Assembly (NCBI GenBank): GCA_913063155.1
Contig: CAJXYU010000003.1
Coordinates: forward strand, 310,001 to 374,000
Source: an uncultured Desulfovibrio sp.
Lineage (GTDB): Bacteria; Desulfobacterota; Desulfovibrionia; Desulfovibrionales; Desulfovibrionaceae
Direction: 5' to 3'
Length of the DNA: 64,000 nucleotides
This document shows, piece by piece, positions 17,209 through 25,181 of this stretch; position 1 is the first letter of the stretch; every line of letters starts with the position of its first letter. Both the position numbers and the translations under genes were made by a program. Below the pieces are notes generated by a model, which did not search any database, was not told where the DNA came from, and saw only the letters and a program-made list of their open reading frames with translations.

Positions 17209-19230
17209 TCAGGCGCGCATTTCCTGGATAAGCTGATCCAGTTCCCCGGCCAGACGGGCGAGTTCCGAGACCGCCTCGGCGGATCCGTTCATGATGCGGG
17301 CCGTTTCCATGGCGATGTTGTTGATCTCGTCCGTGGAACGGTTGATCTGCTCGGTGGTGGCGGACTGCTGTTCCGAAGCCGTGGCGATGGAACGGACATC
17401 GTCGGCGGAACGCTGTACCAACTCCACGATGGCCTGAAGGGTTTCGCCGGACTGCCCGGCCAGGTGGGTGCTGGCCTCCACGGCGGCCGAGGCGGCTTCC
17501 GTGCCTTCTATATTTATATTGATGGAATCCAAAATGGTGCCGATGGCGTTGCCGACCTCACTGGTGGCGCCCTGGGTTCGTTCCGCCAACTTGCGCACCT
17601 CGTCGGCCACCACGGCGAATCCGCGCCCGGCCTCCCCGGCGCGGGCAGCCTCGATGGCCGCGTTCAGGGCCAAAAGGTTGGTCTGGTCCGCAATCTCGTT
17701 GATCACCTGCACGACCTGCTTGATGGATTCGGCATGCTCGCCCAGGTCGGCCATGTTGCCCTTCAGGGTTGCAGCCTGTTCCTGCACCTTCCTGATGGCC
17801 TCGATGGATTGGACCACCACGTCCGCCCCCTCCAAGGCGTGAGCCTTGGCGTCGTCCGCCCCCTCGGCGGCCTGAGAAGCGCTACGGGCGATCTCGATGA
17901 CCGAGGCGCTCATCTGCTCCATGGCCGACGAGGTCTCTTCGGTGCGCTGGCGCTGCACTTCGGAACCGGTGCTGGCCTCGTCCACCTGGGCGGACAATTC
18001 CTCGGCCGCCGCGGCCAGAGAGGAAGCGATGGTCACGGCCTGCTCGGCCACATGGGCGATCTTCTCGTTCTGGCGCAATACCTCGGCTTGCTGCCGCTTG
18101 ATTTCAGTCAGGTCCGTATACAGGGTAAAGGCGCCTATGAGCTCGCCGTCCAAGTCGAAAAGCGGCGCGGTGTCGATCTTCAAATGACGGATTTCGTCCC
18201 GGCGGGTCCGCATGTCACGCTCAAGACCCAGTTCCGGTGTGCGATCGCGCTGGCATCGGGCCGTGGCCATATCCTCCCGCCTTTCATTGAACAGGAACTC
18301 ATCCACCCGCGTGCCGAAATAGTCCCCGGGCCTGCCGGAAATCTGGAGCAGGTCCAGCAACGGCTGGTTCACGAAGGAGATGCGCAGATCCGTGTCCGAA
18401 ACAATGAACGGCGTGGTCATGCTGTTGAGAATACCGTCCGAAAAGCCGAGCTTGGTCTTGAGTTCGCCCACCATACCGCCCAGATTCCGGGAAAGTTGCC
18501 AGAGTTCGTCCGCCCCCTGGACGCTGAAGTCCGTGCCGTAATCGCCCTCCATGACCCTGTCGCTGGCCCGGGCGATGTGCAGAAGCCGATTGATGACGGA
18601 CCTGCGTACGAAAAAGAGCACGGCCGCCACCAGCACCACCATGCCGACCACGGACATGCCGATGCCGGTCAGCGTGTTGGCATCGATATGGGCGATGCTG
18701 CCGCTCACATCCTGAATGACGATCATTTCGCCAAGGATGGGCTCGGAAGCGCCATGGCAATGATGGCACGACTTGGTGTTCCGCACGGACATGACACGGG
18801 CGAAAAACTCCTTGCCGTTGTCGCTGAAACGGATGTTGTCCGCCCCGGCCTCCTCAAGGCCCTTTTCCATCACGGCCAGAAGCCCATCATCGGTCCTGAC
18901 CGCGCTGAAGTCCTTGCGCACCGCGCCCAAGTCAGTACTGTAGGTGATGTTGCCCTTGTAATTGGTCATGTACAAAGCCACATCCCGATACTCCCTGGCC
19001 AGAAACGCAAACTGATCCTTGGTGCCCTCGTCGTCGCCCACCACCATGGGTTTCTCGATGGCATGACGCATGAGCCGGGAGACCCGTGTCATGTTGACGT
19101 CGAGTTGTTCCATGAATTCACTGTACTGCTCTCGGGCGTTGACAGCGGTGATGAAAGCGAAGACCACCACGGCAATGGCGGTCAAGAGAATGGAAATCTT
19201 GACGTTGAGATGCTTTTTGAACCAATCCAT
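17209..19230 (-). CDS. Methyl-accepting chemotaxis protein with covalent heme c site and PAS domain (DcrA-like)
   Basis: 673 residues. TM1 about 11-30 and TM2 about 188-208 enclose a periplasmic domain that carries a CxxCH heme-binding motif ([12 protein letters not shown], Cys155-His159). Then come HAMP (209-265), a PAS-like domain (about 270-380, [12 protein letters not shown] at its end) and the MCP signalling hairpin with [20 protein letters not shown]. DcrA of Desulfovibrio vulgaris is the established precedent: a heme c MCP that senses oxygen or redox potential. The gene starts 12 bases after the tetraheme cytochrome stop, in one operon. The C-terminus lacks an aromatic pentapeptide. 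Confidence 0.93.
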   Translation of the reverse strand: MDWFKKHLNVKISILLTAIAVVVFAFITAVNAREQYSEFMEQLDVNMTRVSRLMRHAIEKPMVVGDDEGTKDQFAFLAREYRDVALYMTNYKGNITYSTDLGAVRKDFSAVRTDDGLLAVMEKGLEEAGADNIRFSDNGKEFFARVMSVRNTKSCHHCHGASEPILGEMIVIQDVSGSIAHIDANTLTGIGMSVVGMVVLVAAVLFFVRRSVINRLLHIARASDRVMEGDYGTDFSVQGADELWQLSRNLGGMVGELKTKLGFSDGILNSMTTPFIVSDTDLRISFVNQPLLDLLQISGRPGDYFGTRVDEFLFNERREDMATARCQRDRTPELGLERDMRTRRDEIRHLKIDTAPLFDLDGELIGAFTLYTDLTEIKRQQAEVLRQNEKIAHVAEQAVTIASSLAAAAEELSAQVDEASTGSEVQRQRTEETSSAMEQMSASVIEIARSASQAAEGADDAKAHALEGADVVVQSIEAIRKVQEQAATLKGNMADLGEHAESIKQVVQVINEIADQTNLLALNAAIEAARAGEAGRGFAVVADEVRKLAERTQGATSEVGNAIGTILDSININIEGTEAASAAVEASTHLAGQSGETLQAIVELVQRSADDVRSIATASEQQSATTEQINRSTDEINNIAMETARIMNGSAEAVSELARLAGELDQLIQEMRA

Positions 19231-19242
19231 GGGGACGACCTC

Positions 19243-19701
19243 CTAATGCGCGCCGCTGAACATCAGCGGCCTGAAGTTGAAGTCGCCCATCCGCTCTTCG
19301 TTGTGGCAGACCTTGCAGTCCTTCACGACCGGAGTGCGTCTGATCAGTTCCGGATCACCGTCCTCGGCATGCAGAGCCCCTGGACCATGGCAGGTTTCGC
19401 AGCCCACGTCGGCCATTTCCGGCGTGGTTTCGTAACTGACAAAGCCTCCGGGCTTGCCGTATCCGGTGGTATGGCATTCAAAGCACTTTTCCGCCTCGTG
19501 AGGCTTGAGATCGGAAAGCATGATCTTCACGCTGTTCCAGGAATGTGCCTTTTTTGAATACTTCTCGTAGCTTGAATACTGCTCCTCATGACATTCCGCG
19601 CATTGCCCGGAGCCGATGAATCTGGGCTCCTGAGCAAATGCAGCTCCTGCCGACAGCCCAACCACAGCCGCCAGCAGGATGCACGCACACCTACTCGACA
19701 T
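19243..19701 (-). CDS. Periplasmic tetraheme cytochrome c
   Basis: 152 residues from ATG 19701, preceded by GGGGG, with a Sec signal peptide (SSRCACILLAAVVGLSAGA, cut near AFA-QEP). Four CxxCH sites are visible: CAECH (34-38), CFECH (73-77), CETCH (101-105) and CKVCH (129-133), so four c-type hemes are expected. Histidines in KKAHSWNS and LKPHEAEK may be distal ligands. The layout resembles the cytochrome c554 family. It lies 12 bases before the heme MCP, which suggests it passes electrons or redox information to that receptor; this is inference. Confidence 0.9.
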   Translation of the reverse strand: MSSRCACILLAAVVGLSAGAAFAQEPRFIGSGQCAECHEEQYSSYEKYSKKAHSWNSVKIMLSDLKPHEAEKCFECHTTGYGKPGGFVSYETTPEMADVGCETCHGPGALHAEDGDPELIRRTPVVKDCKVCHNEERMGDFNFRPLMFSGAH

Positions 19702-19924
19702 ACAACCCCCGATTGTTTTTGCCGCCATCCCTCAATGGGGCAAGACTCACCGCACGTCTGCGATGAAAATACACATAAGGTTTAATTCCTATATATATTA
19801 TACGAAAAGGTCAACAACAGTAGATTTTCCAACATGTTCCGAGAGCACTTTCTCCCAGGTGCTCCGAAAACGCCGCTTCTTCAGGTGCTCGTGAAAAATT
19901 TACACATAAAATATAATTTAGCCC

Positions 19925-19952
19925 TTGACATTGATTGATCGATCAATATATT
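19925..19952 (+). promoter_or_regulatory. Consensus sigma-70 promoter with operator in the spacer (tetR)
   Basis: TTGACA (19925-19930), a 16-base spacer and TATATT (19947-19952). The spacer holds TTGATTGATCGATCAA, including a perfect 12-bp palindrome TTGATCGATCAA, so a bound repressor would block RNA polymerase. Confidence 0.7.
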
Positions 19953-19963
19953 CATTTTTCAGA

Positions 19964-19983
19964 GATTGATTGACGAATCAATC
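19964..19983. promoter_or_regulatory. Second palindromic operator upstream of tetR
   Basis: GATTGATT-GACG-AATCAATC, perfect 8-bp arms, just downstream of the -10 box. It shares GATTGAT with the spacer palindrome, consistent with two sites for the TetR protein itself. The longer ORF start at 19966 would lie inside it, which favours ATG 20017. Confidence 0.65.
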
Positions 19984-20016
19984 GTCTCAGTCCGCTATAA
20001 AGGAAACGGCACGAAG

Positions 20017-20601
20017 ATGACGAAGAAAGACGCAATACTAGTGGCAGCGCAAGAGGCATTTGGTGAGCTTGGTTATTCAGGCACCACCATGAAAGACGTC
20101 TCCATGCGGGCCAATGTGTCTTTCGGTCTGGTCTCCCACTATTTTGGCAATAAACATGATTTGTTCCTTGCCGCTGGATTCGACGTGGTAGACCGCCTCA
20201 TCACAATCCTGAGACAAGCGACAGCGAGTGGAGCCAGCGGACTGGATGCGATCGAAAAATACATGATCGCGTATTTCGACTTCACCATCGAGCACCGGAC
20301 GACATTCCCGGTACTCCTGCGTTGCTCACCGTTCAGCCACATTGAGCCGGGTGTGGATGCGAGCAAGGTTGCAGTCAAGTTTCAGGACATGATCGATGCC
20401 TTGCGCGAGGCCGTTGCCCGAGGCATCGAAGATGGAACCATCAGGGAGGTCGCCATGGAGGAAACAGCCCTGATTATTTACGGCAATATCATCGGCGCCG
20501 TGAGAACCAAGCTCCTCACCCCTTACGACACCGACGAGATATATGCCGAAACCCTCAGGCACATTTTGCGCAGTCTCCGATGCAGCTCCTCGGCATCATA
20601 G
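20017..20601 (+). CDS. TetR/AcrR-family transcriptional repressor
   Basis: 194 residues from ATG 20017; the ORF track's earlier start at 19966 falls within an operator palindrome. The N-terminal helix-turn-helix reads DAILVAAQEAFGELGYSGTT and MKDVSMRANVSFGLVSHYFGNKHDLFLAA, typical of TetR. The C-terminal ligand domain is variable and predicts no ligand. Two palindromic operators overlap its promoter, so autorepression is likely. The only divergent neighbour is the tetraheme cytochrome/heme-MCP operon, whose upstream region shares this 315-base gap and could be a second target. Confidence 0.88.
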   Translation: MTKKDAILVAAQEAFGELGYSGTTMKDVSMRANVSFGLVSHYFGNKHDLFLAAGFDVVDRLITILRQATASGASGLDAIEKYMIAYFDFTIEHRTTFPVLLRCSPFSHIEPGVDASKVAVKFQDMIDALREAVARGIEDGTIREVAMEETALIIYGNIIGAVRTKLLTPYDTDEIYAETLRHILRSLRCSSSAS

Positions 20602-20644
20602 GGACGCAAGACAGCCTGGGGAGATAGACGACACCTACGTCACC

Positions 20645-20860
20645 CTTGGTTGCGGAAAACAAAGAGTTTTCCGGAGCCGTCTGAGGAAGATCGACACTCC
20701 TCCTCAGAATTGAACCGGGTCGGACACCACCTCCGACGGGATGCAGGATTGGACCGCAAACTGAACCTGCCCCAGACGTCCGCCCGAACGAGCCCGGAAG
20801 GTTCGCCCATCGACCGGGTATGCAGCAAGGGGGCCGCGAAAGCGGCCCCCTTGGCCTGTT
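20645..20860 (+). ncRNA. Candidate structured RNA: four hairpins plus intrinsic terminator
   Basis: No plausible ORF, but a run of perfect stems: GGAAAAC/GTTTTCC (20654-20672), CTGAGGA/TCCTCAG (20681-20707), GTCGGA/TCCGAC (20719-20737), CCCGG/CCGGG (20793-20818), then AGGGGGCCGC-GAAA-GCGGCCCCCT with a following CTGTTTTC (20826-20860). Only the plus strand has a T-run after the last stem, so the RNA should be plus-strand, either its own transcript or a 3' tail of tetR. It precedes the operator array and sigma-54 promoter. Not matched to a known RNA by eye. Confidence 0.5.
20826..20853 (+). terminator. GC-rich terminator stem
   Basis: CAAGGGGGCCGC paired with GCGGCCCCCTTG, GAAA loop, followed by GCCTGTTTTC. 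It ends the RNA candidate and any tetR read-through before the operator array. Confidence 0.75.
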
Positions 20861-20980
20861 TTCTGGGGCCTCGCCTCTTCCCCACCAGCCGATCTAAAGC
20901 GTTCATGCAACACATCCTCCAAAAACTATCTCTTTAAATTCAATGCATTAACAACAATCTTAACACTTTATTTATATTCG

Positions 20981-21047
20981 TGCGACACAGTGTCGCATGC
21001 GACACATTTACAGCAGCATGTCGCATTATAACGACACAATGCGACAC
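20981..21047. promoter_or_regulatory. TGCGACA/TGTCGCA operator array (probable activator sites)
   Basis: TGCGACAC-A-GTGTCGCA (20981-20997) is a perfect dyad. It is followed by TGCGACAC (20998-21005) facing TGTCGCA (21019-21025), and by ACGACAC (21031-21037) with TGCGACAC (21040-21047). The half-site occurs five times in 67 bases, plus one degenerate copy. The array sits about 90-155 bases before a sigma-54 promoter, the place where enhancer-binding activators bind. Confidence 0.65.
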
Positions 21048-21136
21048 TTTTCAAAATTGCATATACCATTGGGTGTCTCCATACAATGGCCTGGAATAAC
21101 GAGACTAAAAACTCCACACATCTTGTTTCCGATCTC

Positions 21137-21152
21137 TGGCACAGCCCTTGCT
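21137..21152 (+). promoter_or_regulatory. Sigma-54 (RpoN) promoter of the CII-like gene
   Basis: TGGCACAGCCCTTGCT matches the TGGCAC-N5-TTGC[A/T] consensus exactly, with the GG and GC dinucleotides 10 bases apart. The predicted start is about 21163, 58 bases before ATG 21221. Such promoters need an ATP-dependent activator bound upstream, which fits the TGCGACA array. Confidence 0.8.
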
Positions 21153-21220
21153 ATTTCCTGCTCCGTGAAGGGTGGTTAATGCATCGTGAAATGCCGATAC
21201 CAAAGAGCGGAGGGTGAGAC

Positions 21221-21529
21221 ATGTTTGGAAAAAGCGTTACCAAGGTTGTGCAGGACTGCATTCTCGACAGCGGCATCCAGGCCAAAGTCGTGGCCGAAAT
21301 GATCGGCAAGCCGTATTCCACGCTCATGCGTGAAATCAACCCTTTCGATTCCAGCGCCAAGCTCGGTGCGGAAACCCTGCTGGACATCATGAAAGTCACC
21401 AAGGACACCCGACCCTTGAAATTCATGGCCGCTGAAATGGGGTACTCTCTCGAGACCCTGAAAGCCGACAAGTCCGGTGAATACCGCATGAATTATTCGG
21501 AACAGTACGACTCTGCGGAAGCAGGCTAG
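21221..21529 (+). CDS. CII-like (CP76 family) small regulator, copy 1
   Basis: 102 residues. The core IGKPYSTLMREINPFDSSAK with LGAETLLDIMKVT matches the phage CII/CP76 (PF06892-like) helix-turn-helix family, in which many delta-proteobacterial chromosomal members have no prophage nearby. GGAGGG precedes ATG 21221. It lies directly behind a sigma-54 promoter and in front of the Cache lipoprotein and phosphorelay genes. A close paralog lies at 29825. The DNA target is unknown; its C-terminal 20 residues are polar and non-conserved between the copies. Confidence 0.75.
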   Translation: MFGKSVTKVVQDCILDSGIQAKVVAEMIGKPYSTLMREINPFDSSAKLGAETLLDIMKVTKDTRPLKFMAAEMGYSLETLKADKSGEYRMNYSEQYDSAEAG

Positions 21530-21536
21530 ACATTAA

Positions 21537-21554
21537 GGAGCCCTGCGGGGCTCC
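21537..21554 (+). terminator. Weak terminator or processing hairpin after the CII-like gene
   Basis: GGAGCCC-TGCG-GGGCTCC, followed by CGCTTGT rather than a strong T-run. It may only partly separate the CII-like gene from the sensor operon that starts at 21583. Confidence 0.5.
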
Positions 21555-21582
21555 CGCTTGTATTCGACCCGCAGGGGGCGCC

Positions 21583-22587
21583 ATGAGCAGGATTGCGGTT
21601 CTACTCATTCTCATCCTATGCGCGCTCTTCCCGGCCTGCTCCGGCGGTCCGACGAAGGACAGGATCGAACACGCCCGGGTCACCGCTTCCCGTCTGGCGG
21701 ACAACATCAACAACGACTTCTCTCCCATCCGCCGCAAAGTGGCGGAACAGGCCCAGGCCATACGGGACGTATACCTGAGCAGGCATACCATCCTGCCCAC
21801 GGTGGATGCCTCGAAATATCGCATTGCGGACAACGGAGTCATGTACAAGGCCGTATCGGACGGACGAGCCGCCCTGTTCGTTTCGGGGCACTCCCCCATT
21901 ACCCGGGAAGTCATGCAGGAGGCCTATTTCACCGAGGCCGTCGATGAAGCCCTGGAACGAATCTGCCGCGAACTTCCTGCCGTGGCCCAGGCATACTACA
22001 ACAGCGAAAACAACCTGAACCGCATTTACCCGCCGTTCGATGTGCTGGCCCAGTACGAGCCGCGCGTCAATTTCCGCGGCTTCAACTTCTATTACCTGGC
22101 AGACGAACGGCACAACCCCCGAAAAGGGCCGGTATGGGTGGCGGAACCCTATGTGGATCCGGCCGGAAGGGGGTGGACAGTCTCGGCCATCGCCCCGGTT
22201 TACGTGGACGGCAGGCTTAAGGGAGTCACCGGCCTCGACGTGACCGTCGGCAGCATCACGGACCGCTACATCACCCCCGACGACAGGAACATTCTGCTGG
22301 TGGATGGTGAGGGAGTCGTGGTCACCGGACACGAGGACTTCATCACCCTGCTTTCCCTGCCGCCGCTCACCGCCCACAAATACCTGACCACGGTCAAGCA
22401 GGACACCTACCGCAGGGACGACTATTCCCTGCTTAAAAGTAGATCCAAAGTCGTAAGAAATCTTGGAAAAGAGCTTCTGGGACGCATGTCGGACGAGGCG
22501 AACATCAACATCCGGGGCGGAACGCACACCATACTTTCCCTTAGAATCCCGGAACTGGGCTGGACTCTTTTGTATCTCGTGGAGTAA
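21583..22587 (+). CDS. Cache-domain lipoprotein, probable periplasmic sensor
   Basis: 334 residues. A signal peptide with lipobox LFPACSGG indicates lipid anchoring. The remainder has the double-PDC Cache layout: PPFDVLAQYEPRVNFRGFNF, WVAEPYVDPAGRGWTVSAIA, PVYVDGRLKGVTGLDVTVG and DRNILLVDGEGVV, as in periplasmic ligand-binding sensor domains. There is no kinase or output domain, so it probably presents a ligand-bound state to the hybrid kinase encoded 40 bases downstream. A GGGGGC sequence precedes the ATG. Ligand unknown. Confidence 0.8.
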   Translation: MSRIAVLLILILCALFPACSGGPTKDRIEHARVTASRLADNINNDFSPIRRKVAEQAQAIRDVYLSRHTILPTVDASKYRIADNGVMYKAVSDGRAALFVSGHSPITREVMQEAYFTEAVDEALERICRELPAVAQAYYNSENNLNRIYPPFDVLAQYEPRVNFRGFNFYYLADERHNPRKGPVWVAEPYVDPAGRGWTVSAIAPVYVDGRLKGVTGLDVTVGSITDRYITPDDRNILLVDGEGVVVTGHEDFITLLSLPPLTAHKYLTTVKQDTYRRDDYSLLKSRSKVVRNLGKELLGRMSDEANINIRGGTHTILSLRIPELGWTLLYLVE

Positions 22588-22626
22588 AGGATACAATATC
22601 AGGAATTGTATCCAGGAATAGCCACG

Positions 22627-24750
22627 ATGACCGAGAAACGACGCGCCAGAAAAAACCTCACACTTCCTTTCGGCAAAACCATAGCGCTTATGATGCTTTT
22701 GCTGCTGCTCTTTCTCGGGGCCAGCGCCTGGATCGTCTCGGACATCATCGCCAACACCACCAAAATACGTGAGGAGGGACTTTTCAAACAGACCCAGCGG
22801 GCCGGCCGGAATCTGGAATACCGCTACCGCATCTTCCTGGAGGACCTGACCAGCTTCATCAACCTGAAGCTCTTCGCCGATTTTTCCGAATGGGACCGGG
22901 AGGATACCGAAACAATGCTGCGCATCAAGCGCTTCTACGCCCGGCACCAGGACACCATCCGCCGGATCACCGTGCAAAACAACGACGGCAGATGGATCAG
23001 CGTCCACAAAACCCCCGAAAACTATTACCTGGTAAACAGGAACGATGCCCCGGGGAAACTGCTTTTCGACACGGTCACTCCCATGCTCCTCCGGGACAGG
23101 ACCTTGTTCCATTATGTGGAGCCCGTTCGCGGTGCGGACGGAGAGGTAAGCATGCGGGTCATTGTCAGCACCAGCCTGGCCGACATGTTCCTCTCCGAAA
23201 CCCAGAGCTTCTTCCTGGGCCCGGAAAGCTGGATGTGGCTCATCGATGACGACGGTGAGGTGCTCGACATGGTTTCCTCAGGGGGCGCCCGGGCCTCGGA
23301 CGGATTCTTCTCCCTGGGAAAAATACAGACCATCATCCATGACATAGGCCTTGGCTATGAAGGCATGCTCAGACACCGGATCAAGGGAGACAGCCCCATA
23401 GACGTGGTTTCGACCTACTACCCGATCCGCATTTTCGACAGTATTTTCGGCGTGGTTTTCTCGGTCAGCCGTCAGTCCGTCGCATCGGGTATCGTCAATG
23501 CGGCCCTCGCCCTGGGCGCGGCTTTCGTGGCACTGCTCATTCTGCACTCCGCAGCCTTCTTCATGACCCTGCGCCAAAGGAACCTCGCGGTGAAGGCGGC
23601 CGAGTCCGCCAACGAAGCCAAGAGCCGCTTCCTGGCCAACATGAGCCACGAGATACGCACACCGTTGAATACGGTGGTGGGCATGGCCCAACTGGTGGAA
23701 AAGGCTGAAGACCTTTCCGAGGAACACCGGGAAAACATGCGGCTGATCATGACCGCATCGGAAAACCTGCTCCAGATCATCAACGACATCCTCGACGTAT
23801 CCAAGGTGGAGGCGGGACAGCTCAAGATCATCAATGAGCCCGTCAACCTGCGCGCCTTGGTGTCCGAACTGACCGATATCCACGGCGTCCAGGCCAGGGC
23901 CAAGGGCATCGAGATCAAGAACCTGTTCCTGGATGTGCCGGAGTGGGTGGAGGTCGACCCGGTGCGCTTGCGTCAGGTGCTCATCAACCTGCTGGGCAAC
24001 GCCGTCAAATTCACGATCCAGGGATCGGTGATTCTGACCGTTTCCATGGCGCCGGGAACCCCGGCCCGGAACACGGCCATCATCCGTTTCGAGGTGACTG
24101 ATACAGGCGTCGGCATTCCGCAGGAAAAGATCGAAACCGTATTCCAGGCCTTTACCCAGGCTGACGGCTCCACGGCCCGGAAATTCGGGGGGACCGGCCT
24201 CGGTCTGACCATCGCGAACGGACTCATAAAGCTCATGGGAGGCGACGGCATCAACGTATCGAGCCACCCGGATGCCGGCAGCGTGTTCAGTTTCGAACTG
24301 CCGCTGCGCATCGCGGAACCGCCCACAATACAAGCGGAGGAAAAAGTGAGCGAACAGATCAGCGGACATTACCCGGACACCAGGATTCTTGTCGCCGAAG
24401 ACACGCGCATGAACCAGATTCTGTTGGAAAAGATCTTCGACCGCATTACCTTGGGAGGAGTGGACTACGTCAACAACGGACAGATGGCCCTGGACACGCT
24501 TCTGGACACGCCGGACCGTTACAATCTGGTGCTCATGGACATCCAGATGCCGGTGCTGGACGGGCTGTCGGCAACCCGCAAAATACGAGAGGCGGGCATA
24601 AGGACCCCTGTCGTGGCTCTCACCGCCCACGCCCGGCCCGAGGATCGCAGGCAGTGCATGGAATCGGGCATGAACGGCTTCATCGCCAAGCCCTACAAAC
24701 TGGAAAAGCTGCTCCAGGTCCTGGAAAAACATGCCTCGCACCCCACATAG
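22627..24750 (+). CDS. Hybrid sensor histidine kinase (periplasmic sensor, HisKA, HATPase, REC)
   Basis: 707 residues from ATG 22627, behind AGGAA (the track's start at TTG 22606 is less likely). TM1 about 15-40, a periplasmic sensor of about 250 residues, TM2 about 297-315. The phosphoacceptor is His341 in [15 protein letters not shown], the N-box NLLGNAVKFT and the G-boxes TGVGIP and GGTGLGLTIA form the ATPase, and a C-terminal REC domain has its acceptor Asp638 in LVLMDIQMPVLDG. A phosphorelay to a separate HPt is implied by the next gene. Confidence 0.93.
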   Translation: MTEKRRARKNLTLPFGKTIALMMLLLLLFLGASAWIVSDIIANTTKIREEGLFKQTQRAGRNLEYRYRIFLEDLTSFINLKLFADFSEWDREDTETMLRIKRFYARHQDTIRRITVQNNDGRWISVHKTPENYYLVNRNDAPGKLLFDTVTPMLLRDRTLFHYVEPVRGADGEVSMRVIVSTSLADMFLSETQSFFLGPESWMWLIDDDGEVLDMVSSGGARASDGFFSLGKIQTIIHDIGLGYEGMLRHRIKGDSPIDVVSTYYPIRIFDSIFGVVFSVSRQSVASGIVNAALALGAAFVALLILHSAAFFMTLRQRNLAVKAAESANEAKSRFLANMSHEIRTPLNTVVGMAQLVEKAEDLSEEHRENMRLIMTASENLLQIINDILDVSKVEAGQLKIINEPVNLRALVSELTDIHGVQARAKGIEIKNLFLDVPEWVEVDPVRLRQVLINLLGNAVKFTIQGSVILTVSMAPGTPARNTAIIRFEVTDTGVGIPQEKIETVFQAFTQADGSTARKFGGTGLGLTIANGLIKLMGGDGINVSSHPDAGSVFSFELPLRIAEPPTIQAEEKVSEQISGHYPDTRILVAEDTRMNQILLEKIFDRITLGGVDYVNNGQMALDTLLDTPDRYNLVLMDIQMPVLDGLSATRKIREAGIRTPVVALTAHARPEDRRQCMESGMNGFIAKPYKLEKLLQVLEKHASHPT

Positions 24751-24863
24751 GAAAACGAGGAAAAATCATTCCGTTCCTTTCCTTTTCGGGTTATACGATA
24801 TCATAGGCGCGAAGCTCGCCATGCGCCACGGTAATATTATTTCAAGCAAGGCAGGTGACAGCT

Positions 24864-25169
24864 ATGCTCAGAGAAATCTCCAGGAAATACTATACCGAGG
24901 AATTCCAGCTCGCCCCCACCGATGTGGACGACCTGATCAATGAAGCATTCACAACGCTGAACCGGAGCATCAAGGAATTCGAAAAGCTCTTTGCCGACGG
25001 CGACGATATGGCCGCCATCAGGGAGGCGGCCCACGCCATGAAAGGCAACCTGCTGAACATGGGGCTGGATGACCAGGCAGACATGGCCCTCAGCATTGAG
25101 CGCTCGGACAATACCGACACGGCACAGGACCACTTCTCCAATCTCAAGAAGGAATTGGAAGCATTTTAG
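24864..25169 (+). CDS. Stand-alone HPt phosphotransfer protein
   Basis: 101 residues from ATG 24864 (AGGTGA upstream; the track's GTG 24855 is less likely). The four-helix HPt motif is REAAHAMKGNLLNMGL, whose histidine receives phosphate from a REC aspartate. It sits between a hybrid kinase and a REC-PAS-PAS protein, exactly where a relay intermediate is needed. The domain has no catalytic activity of its own. Small size and single domain fit the family. Confidence 0.85.
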   Translation: MLREISRKYYTEEFQLAPTDVDDLINEAFTTLNRSIKEFEKLFADGDDMAAIREAAHAMKGNLLNMGLDDQADMALSIERSDNTDTAQDHFSNLKKELEAF

Positions 25170-25181
25170 GCGGGGAATCCC

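Noticed and set aside
17464-19557. 697-residue plus-strand ORF over the heme MCP and cytochrome
   Set aside because: Antisense shadow; the minus-strand genes have heme motifs, membrane helices and family signatures.
20981-21047. Possible CRISPR-like repeat because of the repeated TGCGACA
   Set aside because: The repeat is too short, spacing is irregular and the copies are inverted, as in operator arrays; no cas genes are present.
21616-24741. Large minus-strand ORFs over the Cache lipoprotein and hybrid kinase
   Set aside because: Antisense to sequences with clear Cache, HisKA and REC motifs.
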